A stretch of 64,000 nt of DNA from HGM20899 sp964615195 (GTDB taxonomy: Bacteria > Pseudomonadota > Gammaproteobacteria > Enterobacterales > Succinivibrionaceae), in the NCBI GenBank assembly GCA_964615195.1, contig CAZTNG010000002.1, positions 6,217 to 70,216 of the forward strand, in the 5' to 3' direction. Shown in pieces: positions 17,680 to 27,173 of this stretch (position 1 is its first letter; each line of letters begins with the position of its first letter). The notes under the pieces are model-generated. The model was not told the DNA's origin. It searched no databases and was given only the letters and a program-made list of their open reading frames with translations. Position numbers and translations under genes: made by a program.

Positions 17680-19281
17680 TTATAACTTTGGACCAGCTTC
17701 AACTAAAGCTTTACCGTGTTCATTACCAATAAACTTAGCAAAGTTCTTAACGAAACGATTTGCAAGATCTTGAGCCTTAACATCCCAATCTGCCTTATTA
17801 GCATAAGTATCGCGAGGATCAAGAATAGCAGAATCAACACCAGGTAACGCTGTAGGAACTGTAAAGTTGAATACAGGAATAGTCTTAGTATCAGCCTTAT
17901 CAATAGAACCATCTAAAATAGCATCAATGATACAACGTGTATCCTTTATAGAAATACGCTTGCCTGTTCCATTCCAACCTGTATTAACCAAGTATGCTGT
18001 AGCACCTGATTTTTCCATCTTCTTTACAAGTTCTTCACCATACTTAGTAGGATGTAAAGACAAGAATGCTGCGCCAAAACATGCAGAGAATGTTGGAGTT
18101 GGTTCAGTAATTCCACGTTCAGTACCTGCTAACTTTGCTGTAAAACCAGAAAGGAAGTAATACTGAGTCTGATTCTTATCAAGAATAGACACTGGAGGTA
18201 AAACACCAAATGCATCAGCTGAAAGGAAGATTACCTTCTTAGCAGCAGGAGCTTTTGATAATGGTTTTACAATATTTTGAATGTGATAAATAGGGTAAGA
18301 AACACGAGTATTTTCTGTTACAGACTTATCAGTAAAATCAATCTTACCATTAGCATCAACAGTTACGTTCTCAAGTAATGCATCACGCTTAATAGCATTC
18401 CAAATATCAGGTTCATTTTCTTTTGAAAGATTGATAACTTTTGCGTAACAACCACCTTCAAAATTAAATACACCATCATCATCCCAACCGTGTTCATCAT
18501 CACCAATTAATTCACGCTTTGGATCTGTTGATAATGTAGTTTTACCAGTACCTGATAAACCAAAGAATATTGCAGTTTCACCATTCTTATTTGTATTAGC
18601 TGAACAATGCATTGCAGCCATACCCTTTAATGGTAATAGGTAGTTCATATAAGAGAACATACCCTTCTTCATTTCACCACCATACCAAGTATTAATGATA
18701 ATCTGAACCTTTTCAGTCAAATTAAATACAACTGCAGTTTCTGAATTAAGACCTAAAGCCTTGTAATTTTCAACCTTAGCCTTAGAAGCGTTGATTACAA
18801 CAAAATCTGGTTCACCAAAATTTGCTAATTCTTCTGCTGTAGGTCTAATAAACATATTAGTTACAAAATGTGCTTGCCAAGCCACTTCCATTACAAAACG
18901 AATCTTTAAGCGACTGTTTTCATTTGCACCACAAAATGCATCAACAACATAAAGCTTCTTATTAGAAAGTTCCTTGCTAGCAATCTTTTTTAACTCATTC
19001 CAACTTTCTTGAGACAAAGGCTTATTGTCATTCTTATATTCGTCAGAAGTCCACCAAATAGTGTTTTCAGTAACGCTATCCTTCACCCAAAACTTATCTT
19101 TAGGTGAACGACCAGTGTATACACCAGTCATAACGTTAACAGCACCCATTTCTGTTTCCTGACCCTTTTCGTAACCTGAAAGAGCAGAATTAGTTTCATC
19201 AGTGAATAACTGATCATAAGATGGGTTGTAAACAACCTCTTTAGCACCTACAATGCCATACTTTTCTAAGCTAATAGCCAT
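17680..19281 (-). CDS. pckA: ATP-dependent phosphoenolpyruvate carboxykinase
   Basis: PckA interconverts oxaloacetate and phosphoenolpyruvate with ADP/ATP. In succinate-forming fermenters it runs in the carboxylating direction and conserves ATP. The P-loop GLSGTGKTTL is at 241-250 and the kinase-2 metal site LIGDDEHGW at 258-266; the PEPCK word MHCSANT is at 224-230. The 533 residues equal the family length. From memory, long stretches match Anaerobiospirillum PckA, for example SADAFGVLPPVSIL and TAKLAGTERGITEPTP. It is transcribed alone, with a 307-base divergent region upstream and a strong terminator downstream. Codons look restrained, as in highly expressed genes. Confidence 0.98.
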   Translation of the reverse strand: MAISLEKYGIVGAKEVVYNPSYDQLFTDETNSALSGYEKGQETEMGAVNVMTGVYTGRSPKDKFWVKDSVTENTIWWTSDEYKNDNKPLSQESWNELKKIASKELSNKKLYVVDAFCGANENSRLKIRFVMEVAWQAHFVTNMFIRPTAEELANFGEPDFVVINASKAKVENYKALGLNSETAVVFNLTEKVQIIINTWYGGEMKKGMFSYMNYLLPLKGMAAMHCSANTNKNGETAIFFGLSGTGKTTLSTDPKRELIGDDEHGWDDDGVFNFEGGCYAKVINLSKENEPDIWNAIKRDALLENVTVDANGKIDFTDKSVTENTRVSYPIYHIQNIVKPLSKAPAAKKVIFLSADAFGVLPPVSILDKNQTQYYFLSGFTAKLAGTERGITEPTPTFSACFGAAFLSLHPTKYGEELVKKMEKSGATAYLVNTGWNGTGKRISIKDTRCIIDAILDGSIDKADTKTIPVFNFTVPTALPGVDSAILDPRDTYANKADWDVKAQDLANRFVKNFAKFIGNEHGKALVEAGPKL

Positions 19282-19588
19282 TTATAAAGTTTCTCCAGTG
19301 TAAAAATTTTGAAACGAAACTAATATGATTTTAAAATATCTATTAACTTTAGTCCAATGTTTATAGCAAATTTCTTGTAAATTTTTTTTAATTGTAAAAA
19401 AAGCATCTGATATTATCTTTATTTTTCAAAAAAACAATAATTCAATTACCAATATTTAACACTATCAAACAATTTAATAAAAATATATTTGTTTATGTTC
19501 AATACCATTTACTATTTTTCTTTAATAAAAAAATCCAATGTGGCAAAATATAAAACAGAATACTACTTTAAATGTTTAAGAGTGATCT
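19282..19588. other. Divergent intergenic region pckA / nfuA
   Basis: This 307-base, very AT-rich stretch must hold the promoters of pckA (leftward) and nfuA (rightward). Runs of T and A are common. I see no convincing CRP, FNR or IscR site, no hairpin of note and no small ORF with a ribosome site. Promoter boxes cannot be called reliably at this AT content. Confidence 0.6.
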
Positions 19589-20176
19589 ATGATTAAAATT
19601 ATGCCCAAGGCTGAAGAATATTTTGTTCAACTTTTAGAAACACAAGCACCTGAAACAAAAATACGAGTTTTTGTTTCTAATCCGGGAACACCTGGCGTTG
19701 AATGTGGGATACTTTATTGTCCTAAAGACATGATTACAGCTGCAGATGATCTTTTCAAATACAATGGATTTGAGGTAGCGATTGACAAAACAAGTCAGTT
19801 ATACCTTAAAGAATCAGTCATTGATTTCAAATATAATAAAAAAAATGAGGGATCGTTAACTTTCAAAGCTCCATTTTTAAAAAAACAAGACGTTCCTTCA
19901 GAAGCTACTTTATTTGAAAAGCTAGACAATTTTTTTAGAACCACTATCAACCCTAGTTTAGCAGGTCACGGAGGTTTTGCCCAACTTGAAAATGTTTCAG
20001 AAGACGGAACTGTTTACGTAAAATTTTCAGGGGGTTGCAAAGGATGTAGTATGGTAAATATAACGCTTAAAGATGGTATAGAAAATAACCTAAAACAAGC
20101 TTTTCCTGGAATGATCAAAGATGTAATTGATATAACAGAACATACAATTACTGACGAAACATACAAAAATGAATAA
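19589..20176 (+). CDS. nfuA: Fe-S biogenesis protein NfuA
   Basis: NfuA is a scaffold or carrier that delivers [4Fe-4S] clusters to targets under stress. The N-terminal ~100 residues form a degenerate A-type domain (NPGTPGVECGILYCP). The C-terminal Nfu domain carries the cluster-binding C-x2-C in GGCKGCSM (about residues 150-157). Length 195 matches E. coli (191). In E. coli it is near bioH; here it is separated from bioH by greB and pckA. Confidence 0.95.
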   Translation: MIKIMPKAEEYFVQLLETQAPETKIRVFVSNPGTPGVECGILYCPKDMITAADDLFKYNGFEVAIDKTSQLYLKESVIDFKYNKKNEGSLTFKAPFLKKQDVPSEATLFEKLDNFFRTTINPSLAGHGGFAQLENVSEDGTVYVKFSGGCKGCSMVNITLKDGIENNLKQAFPGMIKDVIDITEHTITDETYKNE

Positions 20177-20196
20177 AAAACTTTTTATCTAACATT

Positions 20197-20227
20197 AAAA
20201 AAGCTCAAATATCAAATGTTTGAGCTT
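20197..20227. terminator. Bidirectional terminator between nfuA and gpsA
   Basis: A 9-bp stem (20201-20209 with 20219-20227) with a 9-base loop lies between two convergent genes. The A run at 20197-20200 gives a U tail on the minus strand for gpsA. The plus-strand tail (ATATTT) is weaker. Confidence 0.65.
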
Positions 20228-20235
20228 ATATTTAC

Positions 20236-21234
20236 TTACTCTTCCTTTTTTGTTCTAGCTAACAATGAAACAGTTGCATCTTTAGGTTCTTTACCTTTAA
20301 ATAATACATTATATATTTCACCGCAAATTGGCATGTCCACGTTATATTTTTTGGCAAGAATATGGACTTCCTTTGTATTAAACCACCCTTCAACAACTTG
20401 TCCTATTTGTTTGAACGCTTGGTCTACGGACACACCGCGACCTAAAGCTAATCCAAACCTGCGGTTTCTAGATTGATTATCCGTACATGTTAATACTAAA
20501 TCTCCAAGACCAGCCATTCCCATAAAAGTATGCGGATTGGCCCCCATTGCCACACCTAATCTTTGGAGTTCTAAAAGGCCTCGGGTAATTAAAGCTGTCC
20601 TTGCATTTGCACCGAATCCTAACCCATCAGATATACCTGCTCCAATAGCTATAACATTTTTGACAGAGCCACCAATTTGTAATCCGATAAAATCTGGGTT
20701 TTTGTATACTCTAAGATTTTTACTTGAATGGATTAAATCTGAAAATTCTTCAGTAAAACTCTCATCTGTACCTGCAACAGAAATAGCAGTCGGCAAACCA
20801 GCTGCTAATTCCTTAGCAAAGGTGGGACCACTAATAGCTGCTAATGGAATGTTATCACCTAAAATATCTCTTGCAACTTCACTTAATAATCTTCCCGTAT
20901 CAGCTTCTAATCCTTTAGTGGCCCATGCAACTCTATGCTTAGGAGTTAAATATGGTTTTATAGCAATTAATACATTTCTAAAAACATTACTTGGAACAAC
21001 AATAAGTAATATTTCTGATGCTGTAACCGCTTTTTCAATATCTGAAGTTAATTCCAAGGTATCAGGAAAATAAACACTAGGCAAGAAATCATTGTTACAA
21101 CGTTCCCGTTGCATTTTTTCAATTTTGCTAGGGCTATGACCCCATAACAAAACATTTTTTCCATTACGTGCTAATGAAATAGAAAGGGCAGTCCCATAAG
21201 AACCAGCCCCTAAAACAGTAGTTGAAAATTTCAA
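20236..21234 (-). CDS. gpsA: Glycerol-3-phosphate dehydrogenase [NAD(P)+]
   Basis: GpsA reduces dihydroxyacetone phosphate to sn-glycerol 3-phosphate for phospholipid synthesis, in the cytoplasm. The N-terminal Rossmann motif is GAGSYGTAL (about residues 9-17). Family words WATKGLE, SGPTFAKE and the KNVIAIGAGISDGLGFGANARTAL region with the catalytic Lys are present. Length 332 is normal. It follows secB after 22 bases, as in the E. coli secB-gpsA pair. Confidence 0.97.
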   Translation of the reverse strand: MKFSTTVLGAGSYGTALSISLARNGKNVLLWGHSPSKIEKMQRERCNNDFLPSVYFPDTLELTSDIEKAVTASEILLIVVPSNVFRNVLIAIKPYLTPKHRVAWATKGLEADTGRLLSEVARDILGDNIPLAAISGPTFAKELAAGLPTAISVAGTDESFTEEFSDLIHSSKNLRVYKNPDFIGLQIGGSVKNVIAIGAGISDGLGFGANARTALITRGLLELQRLGVAMGANPHTFMGMAGLGDLVLTCTDNQSRNRRFGLALGRGVSVDQAFKQIGQVVEGWFNTKEVHILAKKYNVDMPICGEIYNVLFKGKEPKDATVSLLARTKKEE

Positions 21235-21256
21235 CTCTACTCTCCAACTTTAGATA

Positions 21257-21727
21257 TTATGCTTGCTGACTAGCTGCAGATGCTTGCTGCTTACGTTGCA
21301 TATATATAGCATCAAAATTAAGAGGAGCTAAATTAAGTGGTGGGAATGTCGCTTTATTAACAAGACTAGAAATAACTTCTCTTGCATATGGGAAAAGAAT
21401 GTTTGGTATAAATGCATTTAAGAAACCATCCAACTGCTCATTTGGAATATTTGCAATGTGGAATAAACCTGCTTGGTTAACCTCACATACAAAAGCCACC
21501 TTGTCACCAAGTTCTGAAGTTATTGTAACACGTAATACTACTTCATAAACTTTCTTTTCTGCATCAATTTCTTTGTACTTAACATCTAAATCTAACTTTG
21601 TTTCAGGCTTCCATTCCATTTGAAAAATTTCAGGAACATTTGGAGTTTCTAAAGAAATATCTTTGTTATAAACACGAAGAATTTCAAATTCAGGATTTTT
21701 TGATTGAGTATTCTGTTCATCAGCCAT
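21257..21727 (-). CDS. secB: Protein-export chaperone SecB
   Basis: SecB is the tetrameric cytosolic chaperone that keeps precursors unfolded and passes them to SecA. The conserved words NILFPYARE, FPPLNLAPLNFDA and CEVNQAGLF are present. I chose the ATG at 21727 (MADEQ) over an in-frame TTG three codons upstream, because the AAGGAA would sit only 2 bases from the TTG. The 156-residue product matches E. coli (155). Confidence 0.96.
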   Translation of the reverse strand: MADEQNTQSKNPEFEILRVYNKDISLETPNVPEIFQMEWKPETKLDLDVKYKEIDAEKKVYEVVLRVTITSELGDKVAFVCEVNQAGLFHIANIPNEQLDGFLNAFIPNILFPYAREVISSLVNKATFPPLNLAPLNFDAIYMQRKQQASAASQQA

Positions 21728-21782
21728 GATGTACAATTCCTTATAATTATTAGTAAATTAAACGACAGTAATATATTCTATT

Positions 21783-22238
21783 TTATTTTCTAGTTAAAGG
21801 TATATTATTATTCTTTAGTTCAAGGATACCACCAGTCAGCAAAAAAGTGTTTTTATATCCCGCTTTTTTAAGAACTTTAGCACAATTATAAGATTGAGTA
21901 TCATCATTATTTTGACTAACTACGATAATTCCATGCTTTTTGTACTTTTCTATGCGAGTATGCATGCCTTCTAGAATATCAGACGCCAAAACATCAAGAG
22001 AACCATGTATATGTTCTTTTGAAAAATCTTCTTTAGATCTAATATCCACAAAAGTAGCGCCATCGTGATTTACCATTGTTGTTGCATTATTGAAATCAAT
22101 AAATCTTATGCCATCAACAATAATATTTATTTGTAGCCAAATTATATATCCTAGACATACTAACCAACCCCCAGCAATAAGATAATGCAACTTTGCAAAA
22201 GCAATAATTTCTGCTAAAGAAATCCCTAAACTTTCCAT
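21783..22238 (-). CDS. yibN: YibN-like membrane-anchored rhodanese-domain protein
   Basis: A membrane helix at about residues 17-37 anchors a cytoplasmic rhodanese-like domain (words FVDIRSKEDFSKEHIHGS). The expected Cys of the active-site loop is missing: the loop after the IIVVS strand reads SQNNDDTQS, and the nearest Cys is several residues later. Sulfur transfer is therefore doubtful, as for other YibN proteins, which also have a deviant loop. Position beside secB-gpsA matches E. coli yibN-grxC-secB-gpsA, but grxC is absent here. The 151-residue length fits. Confidence 0.85.
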   Translation of the reverse strand: MESLGISLAEIIAFAKLHYLIAGGWLVCLGYIIWLQINIIVDGIRFIDFNNATTMVNHDGATFVDIRSKEDFSKEHIHGSLDVLASDILEGMHTRIEKYKKHGIIVVSQNNDDTQSYNCAKVLKKAGYKNTFLLTGGILELKNNNIPLTRK

Positions 22239-22470
22239 ATATTAAAACCAATAATGTATTTAAAATAAAAGGCATCATATCATAATGGGTATTCTTTGCC
22301 AAATTTAAAGAATATTTCCACTTCTCTCAATTTACAAATATATTCAAATCTATATTAGCCAATCAAATTTTCCACACATTTGTTCATTCAATAATGTTTA
22401 TACTTGCCGAATTTAGTGTAAAATAGAACGGATAATATTTGTTTTATTTTGAATACAACGAGGAAATTCC

Positions 22471-24000
22471 ATGTCAAAAAAAACTTTTGCACTCATTATT
22501 ATGGACGGTTGGGGTTACAATACTGTAAAAGAATTTAACGCAGTAGCTAATGCAAAGACCCCTATTTTAAATAAATTAACAGAAAACTATGCTCATACTC
22601 TTATTTCTGCATCAGGCTTAGATGTAGGTTTGCCAGATGGACAAATGGGTAATTCTGAAGTTGGCCATACAAACATCGGCGCTGGACGTATCGTTTACCA
22701 AGACCTTACAAGAATTACTAAATCCATAAAAGATGGTGACTTTTTCACAAATGAAGCATTGTGTAAAGCAATTGACGGTGCAAAAGCCAAAGATAAAGCA
22801 GTTCATGTAATGGGACTAATGTCTCCTGGTGGTGTTCATAGTCACGAAGATCAAATCAAAGCTGTTTTTGAATTATGTGCCCAAAAAGGAATTAAAAAAG
22901 CATATTTCCACGCATTTACTGATGGCCGTGATGTTCCACCTCGCAGCGCTCAAAGTTCTATAGACGCGTTTGAAAAACTTTTTGCAAAATTGAAATGTGG
23001 TCGCTTTGCTTCTATGATTGGACGTTATTTTGCGATGGATAGAGATAACAGATGGGATCGTGTAGAACAAGCTTATGATTTAATAACACAAGCTAGTTCA
23101 TCATTCAAACCTTTTGCAACAGCATCTGATGCATTAAATGCAGCATATGAACGTGATGAAAATGATGAATTTGTAAAAGCATCTGTTATTGGTACACCTG
23201 TAACAATGGAAGATGGTGATTCATTAATATTTATGAATTTTAGAGCTGATAGAGCTCGACAAATATCAAGAGCTTTTGCTAATGACGATTTTTCTGGATT
23301 TAATAGAAAGGTAAGACCTGCATTTACATCATTTGTTATGCTTACTGAATATGCAACTGATATTCAGGCTTCATGCGCTTACCCTCCATCAGATTTAGTT
23401 AATACTTTGGGAGAATGGTTATCTATTCATGACAAAACCCAACTTCGTATTTCAGAAACAGAAAAGTATGCTCATGTAACTTTCTTCTTTAATGGTGGAG
23501 TTGAAAACCAATTCCCTGGTGAAGACCGTACATTAATTCAAAGTCCTAAAGTTGCAACATATGATCTTCAACCAGAAATGAGTTCTGCCGAACTTACTGA
23601 TAAACTTTGTTCAGCAATTGAAAGTGCTAAATATGATCTTATAATTTGTAACTATCCTAATGGTGATATGGTAGGACATACAGGGATATATGAAGCTGCG
23701 GTAAAAGCTTGTGAAGCTGTAGACTCATGTATAGGTAAAGTAATTGAATCATTAAAGAAAGTAAACGGAGAATGTTTAATTACAGCTGACCATGGAAATG
23801 CTGAAAGAATGAAGGATTTAAATACAGGAGTTGCATATACTGCACATACAAATCTTCCTGTACCTTTAATATACTTTGGAAGAAAGGCTGAAGCTGTTCA
23901 AGGTGGAAAATTATCTGATCTTGCACCAACAATTCTTAATTTAATAGGCATGCCTGTTCCAAAAGAAATGACTGGTAAAGCTCTATTTAAACTTAAGTAA
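22471..24000 (+). CDS. gpmI: 2,3-bisphosphoglycerate-independent phosphoglycerate mutase
   Basis: This cofactor-independent mutase interconverts 3- and 2-phosphoglycerate in glycolysis and gluconeogenesis, using two Mn2+. The phospho-accepting Ser62 lies in GQMGNSEVGHTNIGAGR, the first metal Asp in IIMDGWG (Asp12), and the second site in ITADHGNAE near residue 440. Length 509 is normal. The ribosome site GAGG is 7 bases before the ATG. envC follows in the same direction, the same order as in E. coli. Confidence 0.97.
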   Translation: MSKKTFALIIMDGWGYNTVKEFNAVANAKTPILNKLTENYAHTLISASGLDVGLPDGQMGNSEVGHTNIGAGRIVYQDLTRITKSIKDGDFFTNEALCKAIDGAKAKDKAVHVMGLMSPGGVHSHEDQIKAVFELCAQKGIKKAYFHAFTDGRDVPPRSAQSSIDAFEKLFAKLKCGRFASMIGRYFAMDRDNRWDRVEQAYDLITQASSSFKPFATASDALNAAYERDENDEFVKASVIGTPVTMEDGDSLIFMNFRADRARQISRAFANDDFSGFNRKVRPAFTSFVMLTEYATDIQASCAYPPSDLVNTLGEWLSIHDKTQLRISETEKYAHVTFFFNGGVENQFPGEDRTLIQSPKVATYDLQPEMSSAELTDKLCSAIESAKYDLIICNYPNGDMVGHTGIYEAAVKACEAVDSCIGKVIESLKKVNGECLITADHGNAERMKDLNTGVAYTAHTNLPVPLIYFGRKAEAVQGGKLSDLAPTILNLIGMPVPKEMTGKALFKLK

Positions 24001-24023
24001 AAATAACAGATAGCATACATACG

Positions 24024-25298
24024 ATGCTAAAAAAAATAAGTTCTCCAGAAATGAAAGTAAAATTTTGGAGAACTTTACTAAATACAATAATACTTTTATG
24101 CATTTGTGATTTCATTTGCACAGAGGTTTTGTATGCTCAAGAAAAATCAATTCTTGAACTCAAAAAAGATATTCAACAGTCAGATCAAATTATAAAATCA
24201 TACGAAAATGATTTAAATCAAATAAAAAATGAAAGATCCTCATGCGAAAGAAAAATATCTAAATTAAATAATGAACTATTAATCACCAATAAAAAAATCG
24301 AAACAGTACAGCTCCAAAAAAAATCACTTATAGAAGAAAGCCAAATAATACAAACACAATTGAAAGCTGAACAGCAACGACTTCAGGTTTTAATAAAACA
24401 TATGTACATGATTGGGACTAATTCAGGAACCAAAATTTTACTAAACAATGACGATCCTAATACTAATAGTCGCTATCTAATATATTATAGCTATCTGTTA
24501 AATATTAAAACAGAATTACTTAATAATATTAAAAGCAAACAATTTCAAATAAACCAAAAACAACAAATTTTGAATGAAAAAACACAAGAATTATTATTAT
24601 TACAACAAAATTATAATAAAAACCAAAAACAATTAGAAACGGAAAAACAAATCAAATTAAAAAATGAGGATAAATTAAAATTAACTTTATCTTCAGAAAA
24701 AAAGAAAATTCAACAAATGCAAATTGCTTTAAATAAATTGCAAAAAGAAATGGAAGATAACCAACAAAAAATTAAAACTTCTAGAAGAATAAAAAATGAA
24801 CAAGATATTATCCAAGCAAGAAAAAAAGCTTTAGATGAAGGAAAGAACCAAGATATAGCAGAGCAAGAGGAAAAACGAAGACAACAAATAAATACACCTC
24901 ATGGACTTAGCGAACTAAAAGGAAAGCTTCCGTGGCCTTTGAAAGGAAGTATAATTAGAAACTTTGGTCAAACACGAAATGGTGATATCACTTGGAAAGG
25001 GTTATTATTATCAGCAGCTTCTAAGGAAAAAATTGTCGCAATAGCCTCAGGTGACGTTCTATATTCAGGTTGGCTCAATGGCTTGGGGAATATAGTAGTT
25101 ATAGACCATGGCAACAATTATATAAGTTTGTATGGCAATAACTATAGTATTTTACCTAAAACAGGTACACAAGTACGATCAGGTGATACTATTGCCTATG
25201 CAGGTAATAGTGGAGATATGAAAGCAAATAGCTTATATTTTGAAATAAGATACCAGGGGATACCTTTAGACCCTAACAAATGGTTAAAACCGAAATAA
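24024..25298 (+). CDS. envC: Murein hydrolase activator EnvC
   Basis: EnvC is a periplasmic protein at the division septum that activates the amidases AmiA and AmiB. A basic start and hydrophobic stretch (about 12-35) form the signal peptide. A long coiled coil rich in Lys, Gln and Glu follows (about 40-280), the part that contacts FtsX. The C-terminal LytM domain (about 295-424) lacks the metal-binding His set, as EnvC should. No good ribosome site precedes either ATG (24024 or 24051), so the start is uncertain by nine codons. It follows gpmI after 23 bases, probably co-transcribed. Confidence 0.92.
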   Translation: MLKKISSPEMKVKFWRTLLNTIILLCICDFICTEVLYAQEKSILELKKDIQQSDQIIKSYENDLNQIKNERSSCERKISKLNNELLITNKKIETVQLQKKSLIEESQIIQTQLKAEQQRLQVLIKHMYMIGTNSGTKILLNNDDPNTNSRYLIYYSYLLNIKTELLNNIKSKQFQINQKQQILNEKTQELLLLQQNYNKNQKQLETEKQIKLKNEDKLKLTLSSEKKKIQQMQIALNKLQKEMEDNQQKIKTSRRIKNEQDIIQARKKALDEGKNQDIAEQEEKRRQQINTPHGLSELKGKLPWPLKGSIIRNFGQTRNGDITWKGLLLSAASKEKIVAIASGDVLYSGWLNGLGNIVVIDHGNNYISLYGNNYSILPKTGTQVRSGDTIAYAGNSGDMKANSLYFEIRYQGIPLDPNKWLKPK

Positions 25299-25398
25299 AA
25301 TCTCTATATTTGTTAGCACAATTTATATATAGTAATACTCATACATAATCACTTATATTGAAAACATTACATAATTTTTTATATAATAGAGATTTTTT
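25297..25398 (+). repeat. Widely spaced inverted repeat after envC
   Basis: AAAATCTCTAT at 25297-25307, starting at the envC stop, is matched by ATAGAGATTTT at 25386-25396, which runs into a T tract ending at 25398. The arms are 11 bp and the loop is 78 bases. It could be a terminator with a large loop, or the ends of an unrecognised small RNA. No ORF with a ribosome site lies inside. Confidence 0.3.
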
Positions 25399-25514
25399 AC
25401 AAAAGTGATAGAATGCAAAATATATTTTTATAAAAGTTTGTTTTATGTAAAGTAAAATGCTATTTATATTGCTTGTAAATTAGATTCTCTACAAATTTAT
25501 TAAGGATTCACATA

Positions 25515-25907
25515 ATGCGATTAACAATTTTTCACAATCCTGAACCTGAGCCCTTATGGGAAAACAGTCTAATTAAATTGATACACCCATTTAGCTACGA
25601 CGCGCTTACTCAGTTAGGAGATGTTCATGTGGCTGTATTTAATGATGGAGTTGTAGGAATTTCTGTTTCAAAAGATAATGAAATCATATATTTAAAAGTT
25701 AGGGACATAACTAGACGTCGCGGTGTCGGCAAATATCTTATTGAAGAAACTGTTAAATTTGTAACAAAAGCGCAAAATATTGTTACCATTAATATCAAAA
25801 ATTTTCCATCTCAAGAAGTAGATGGATTAATCTATTTTTTAGAAATGCAAGGTTTTATACAGGATAAGAATTACTCTGATTTATACGTTTTCTCTAGTAA
25901 CGATTAA
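25515..25907 (+). CDS. panZ: PanD maturation and regulatory factor PanZ (PanM)
   Basis: PanZ is a GNAT-fold protein that binds the aspartate decarboxylase proenzyme PanD with acetyl-CoA or CoA, triggering its self-cleavage and feeding back on coenzyme A synthesis. The central word LKVRDITRRRGVGKYLIEE (about residues 60-78) is close to the E. coli LRVREVTRRRGVGQYLLEE, with the CoA-binding R-R-G-V-G loop. Length is 130 against 127. The ATG has AAGG at suitable spacing. No pan genes are adjacent; it appears to be transcribed alone. Confidence 0.88.
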   Translation: MRLTIFHNPEPEPLWENSLIKLIHPFSYDALTQLGDVHVAVFNDGVVGISVSKDNEIIYLKVRDITRRRGVGKYLIEETVKFVTKAQNIVTINIKNFPSQEVDGLIYFLEMQGFIQDKNYSDLYVFSSND

Positions 25908-25964
25908 ATTAAAACATTACTACCTAATTATTGCATTTATTATCAATAATTACACTGTAAATTA

Positions 25965-26009
25965 ATGAACCCACTATATATAGCACATAGCCAATAATAA
26001 TGGGTTCAT
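25965..26009. repeat. Inverted repeat between panZ and glpX
   Basis: ATGAACCCA at 25965-25973 pairs with TGGGTTCAT at 26001-26009, with a 27-base loop. It sits between convergent panZ and glpX, where a terminator is expected, but has no U tract on either side. A weak bidirectional terminator is the simplest reading. Confidence 0.45.
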
Positions 26010-26032
26010 AGATGTCTGAAATTTAATAAAAA

Positions 26033-27055
26033 CTATTTACTATCTTTACCAAAAACCAACTCATATAAAGTAGGCGATTTTTTATCTAAAGTATGTAAAG
26101 ATTTAATTCTTCTAATTGTTTTAGATTGACCACGAATTAATAATGTTTCAGTAGTAGCTAAATTACCTTTCAATGTTATTCCATCCAATAAATCACCTTT
26201 AGTAATACCTGTAACAGAAATAATAACGCTATCTGTCCTAACCATATCTTCAAGCTTTAAGACAGTCATTGGCTCAATACCCATAGCCTTACAGCGCTCA
26301 ATTTCATTTTTACCATATTCTACGTTTTCTGGAGTATCACCTTTTGCAATATGTCTAGGAATAAGTTTAGCTTGCATATCACCATCTAATGCTCTTGTAA
26401 CAGCAGCACTAATTACACCTTCTGGTGCGCCACCTATGCAATATAAAAAATCAATATCATTATCTGGCATACATGTTAAAACTGAAGCTGCCACATCTCC
26501 ATCAGGTATAGCAAAAACTCTTAAACCCATTTCTTGCATCATTCTTATAGCTTTTTCATGTCTTGGTTTTGCTAAAGTTACACATGTAACATCTGAGAAT
26601 TTTTTTCCTACTGCACGAGCAATTCTATAAATATTTTCTTCTAATGGCATGTTGAGATCAATTACACCTTTAGCATTTGACCCAACAAGTAGCTTTTCCA
26701 TATACATATCTGGAGCTTTCAAAAATCCATCTTTTTCACTTGCAGCTAAAACTGCAACAGCATTCGCTTGTCCCATAGCTGTCATTCTTGTTCCATCTAT
26801 TGGATCTACTGCAATATCTATTGGATAATCACCTTTACCTAAACGTTCACCTATGTAAAGCATTGGGGCTTCATCTATTTCGCCTTCGCCAATTACTATT
26901 TCTCCTGAAATATTAACCTCATTTAACATATAACGCATAGCTTTAACAGCTGCCTCATCGGCTGACATTTTATCTCCTCTTCCCAACCAATGATATCCAG
27001 CTAAAGCCGCAGCTTCAGTTACGCGGCAAAATTCTAATGATAATTCTCTTTTCAT
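26033..27055 (-). CDS. glpX: Fructose-1,6-bisphosphatase class II GlpX
   Basis: GlpX hydrolyses fructose 1,6-bisphosphate to fructose 6-phosphate in gluconeogenesis, using Mn2+. Metal-site motifs are present: GEGEIDEAPM (about residues 56-65) and VDPIDGTRM (about 83-91). IGGAPEGVISAA is also conserved. Length 340 is close to E. coli GlpX (336). It is not with glpFK here; together with pckA and gpmI the window encodes several gluconeogenic steps. Confidence 0.96.
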   Translation of the reverse strand: MKRELSLEFCRVTEAAALAGYHWLGRGDKMSADEAAVKAMRYMLNEVNISGEIVIGEGEIDEAPMLYIGERLGKGDYPIDIAVDPIDGTRMTAMGQANAVAVLAASEKDGFLKAPDMYMEKLLVGSNAKGVIDLNMPLEENIYRIARAVGKKFSDVTCVTLAKPRHEKAIRMMQEMGLRVFAIPDGDVAASVLTCMPDNDIDFLYCIGGAPEGVISAAVTRALDGDMQAKLIPRHIAKGDTPENVEYGKNEIERCKAMGIEPMTVLKLEDMVRTDSVIISVTGITKGDLLDGITLKGNLATTETLLIRGQSKTIRRIKSLHTLDKKSPTLYELVFGKDSK

Positions 27056-27173
27056 AAATCCAATCCTAGAAAGCAGTAATAGACTATCTCATTTTTATTA
27101 AATGATACAGATAATAGCTGTATTTTAGCACTATCTTAAAAAGATTACGCTTATTTTTAATGCAAACAAGATA

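Noticed and set aside
17703..17912. Hydrophobic 69-codon frame inside pckA
   Set aside because: It is a same-strand frame-shadow of the PckA C-terminus, which is intact.
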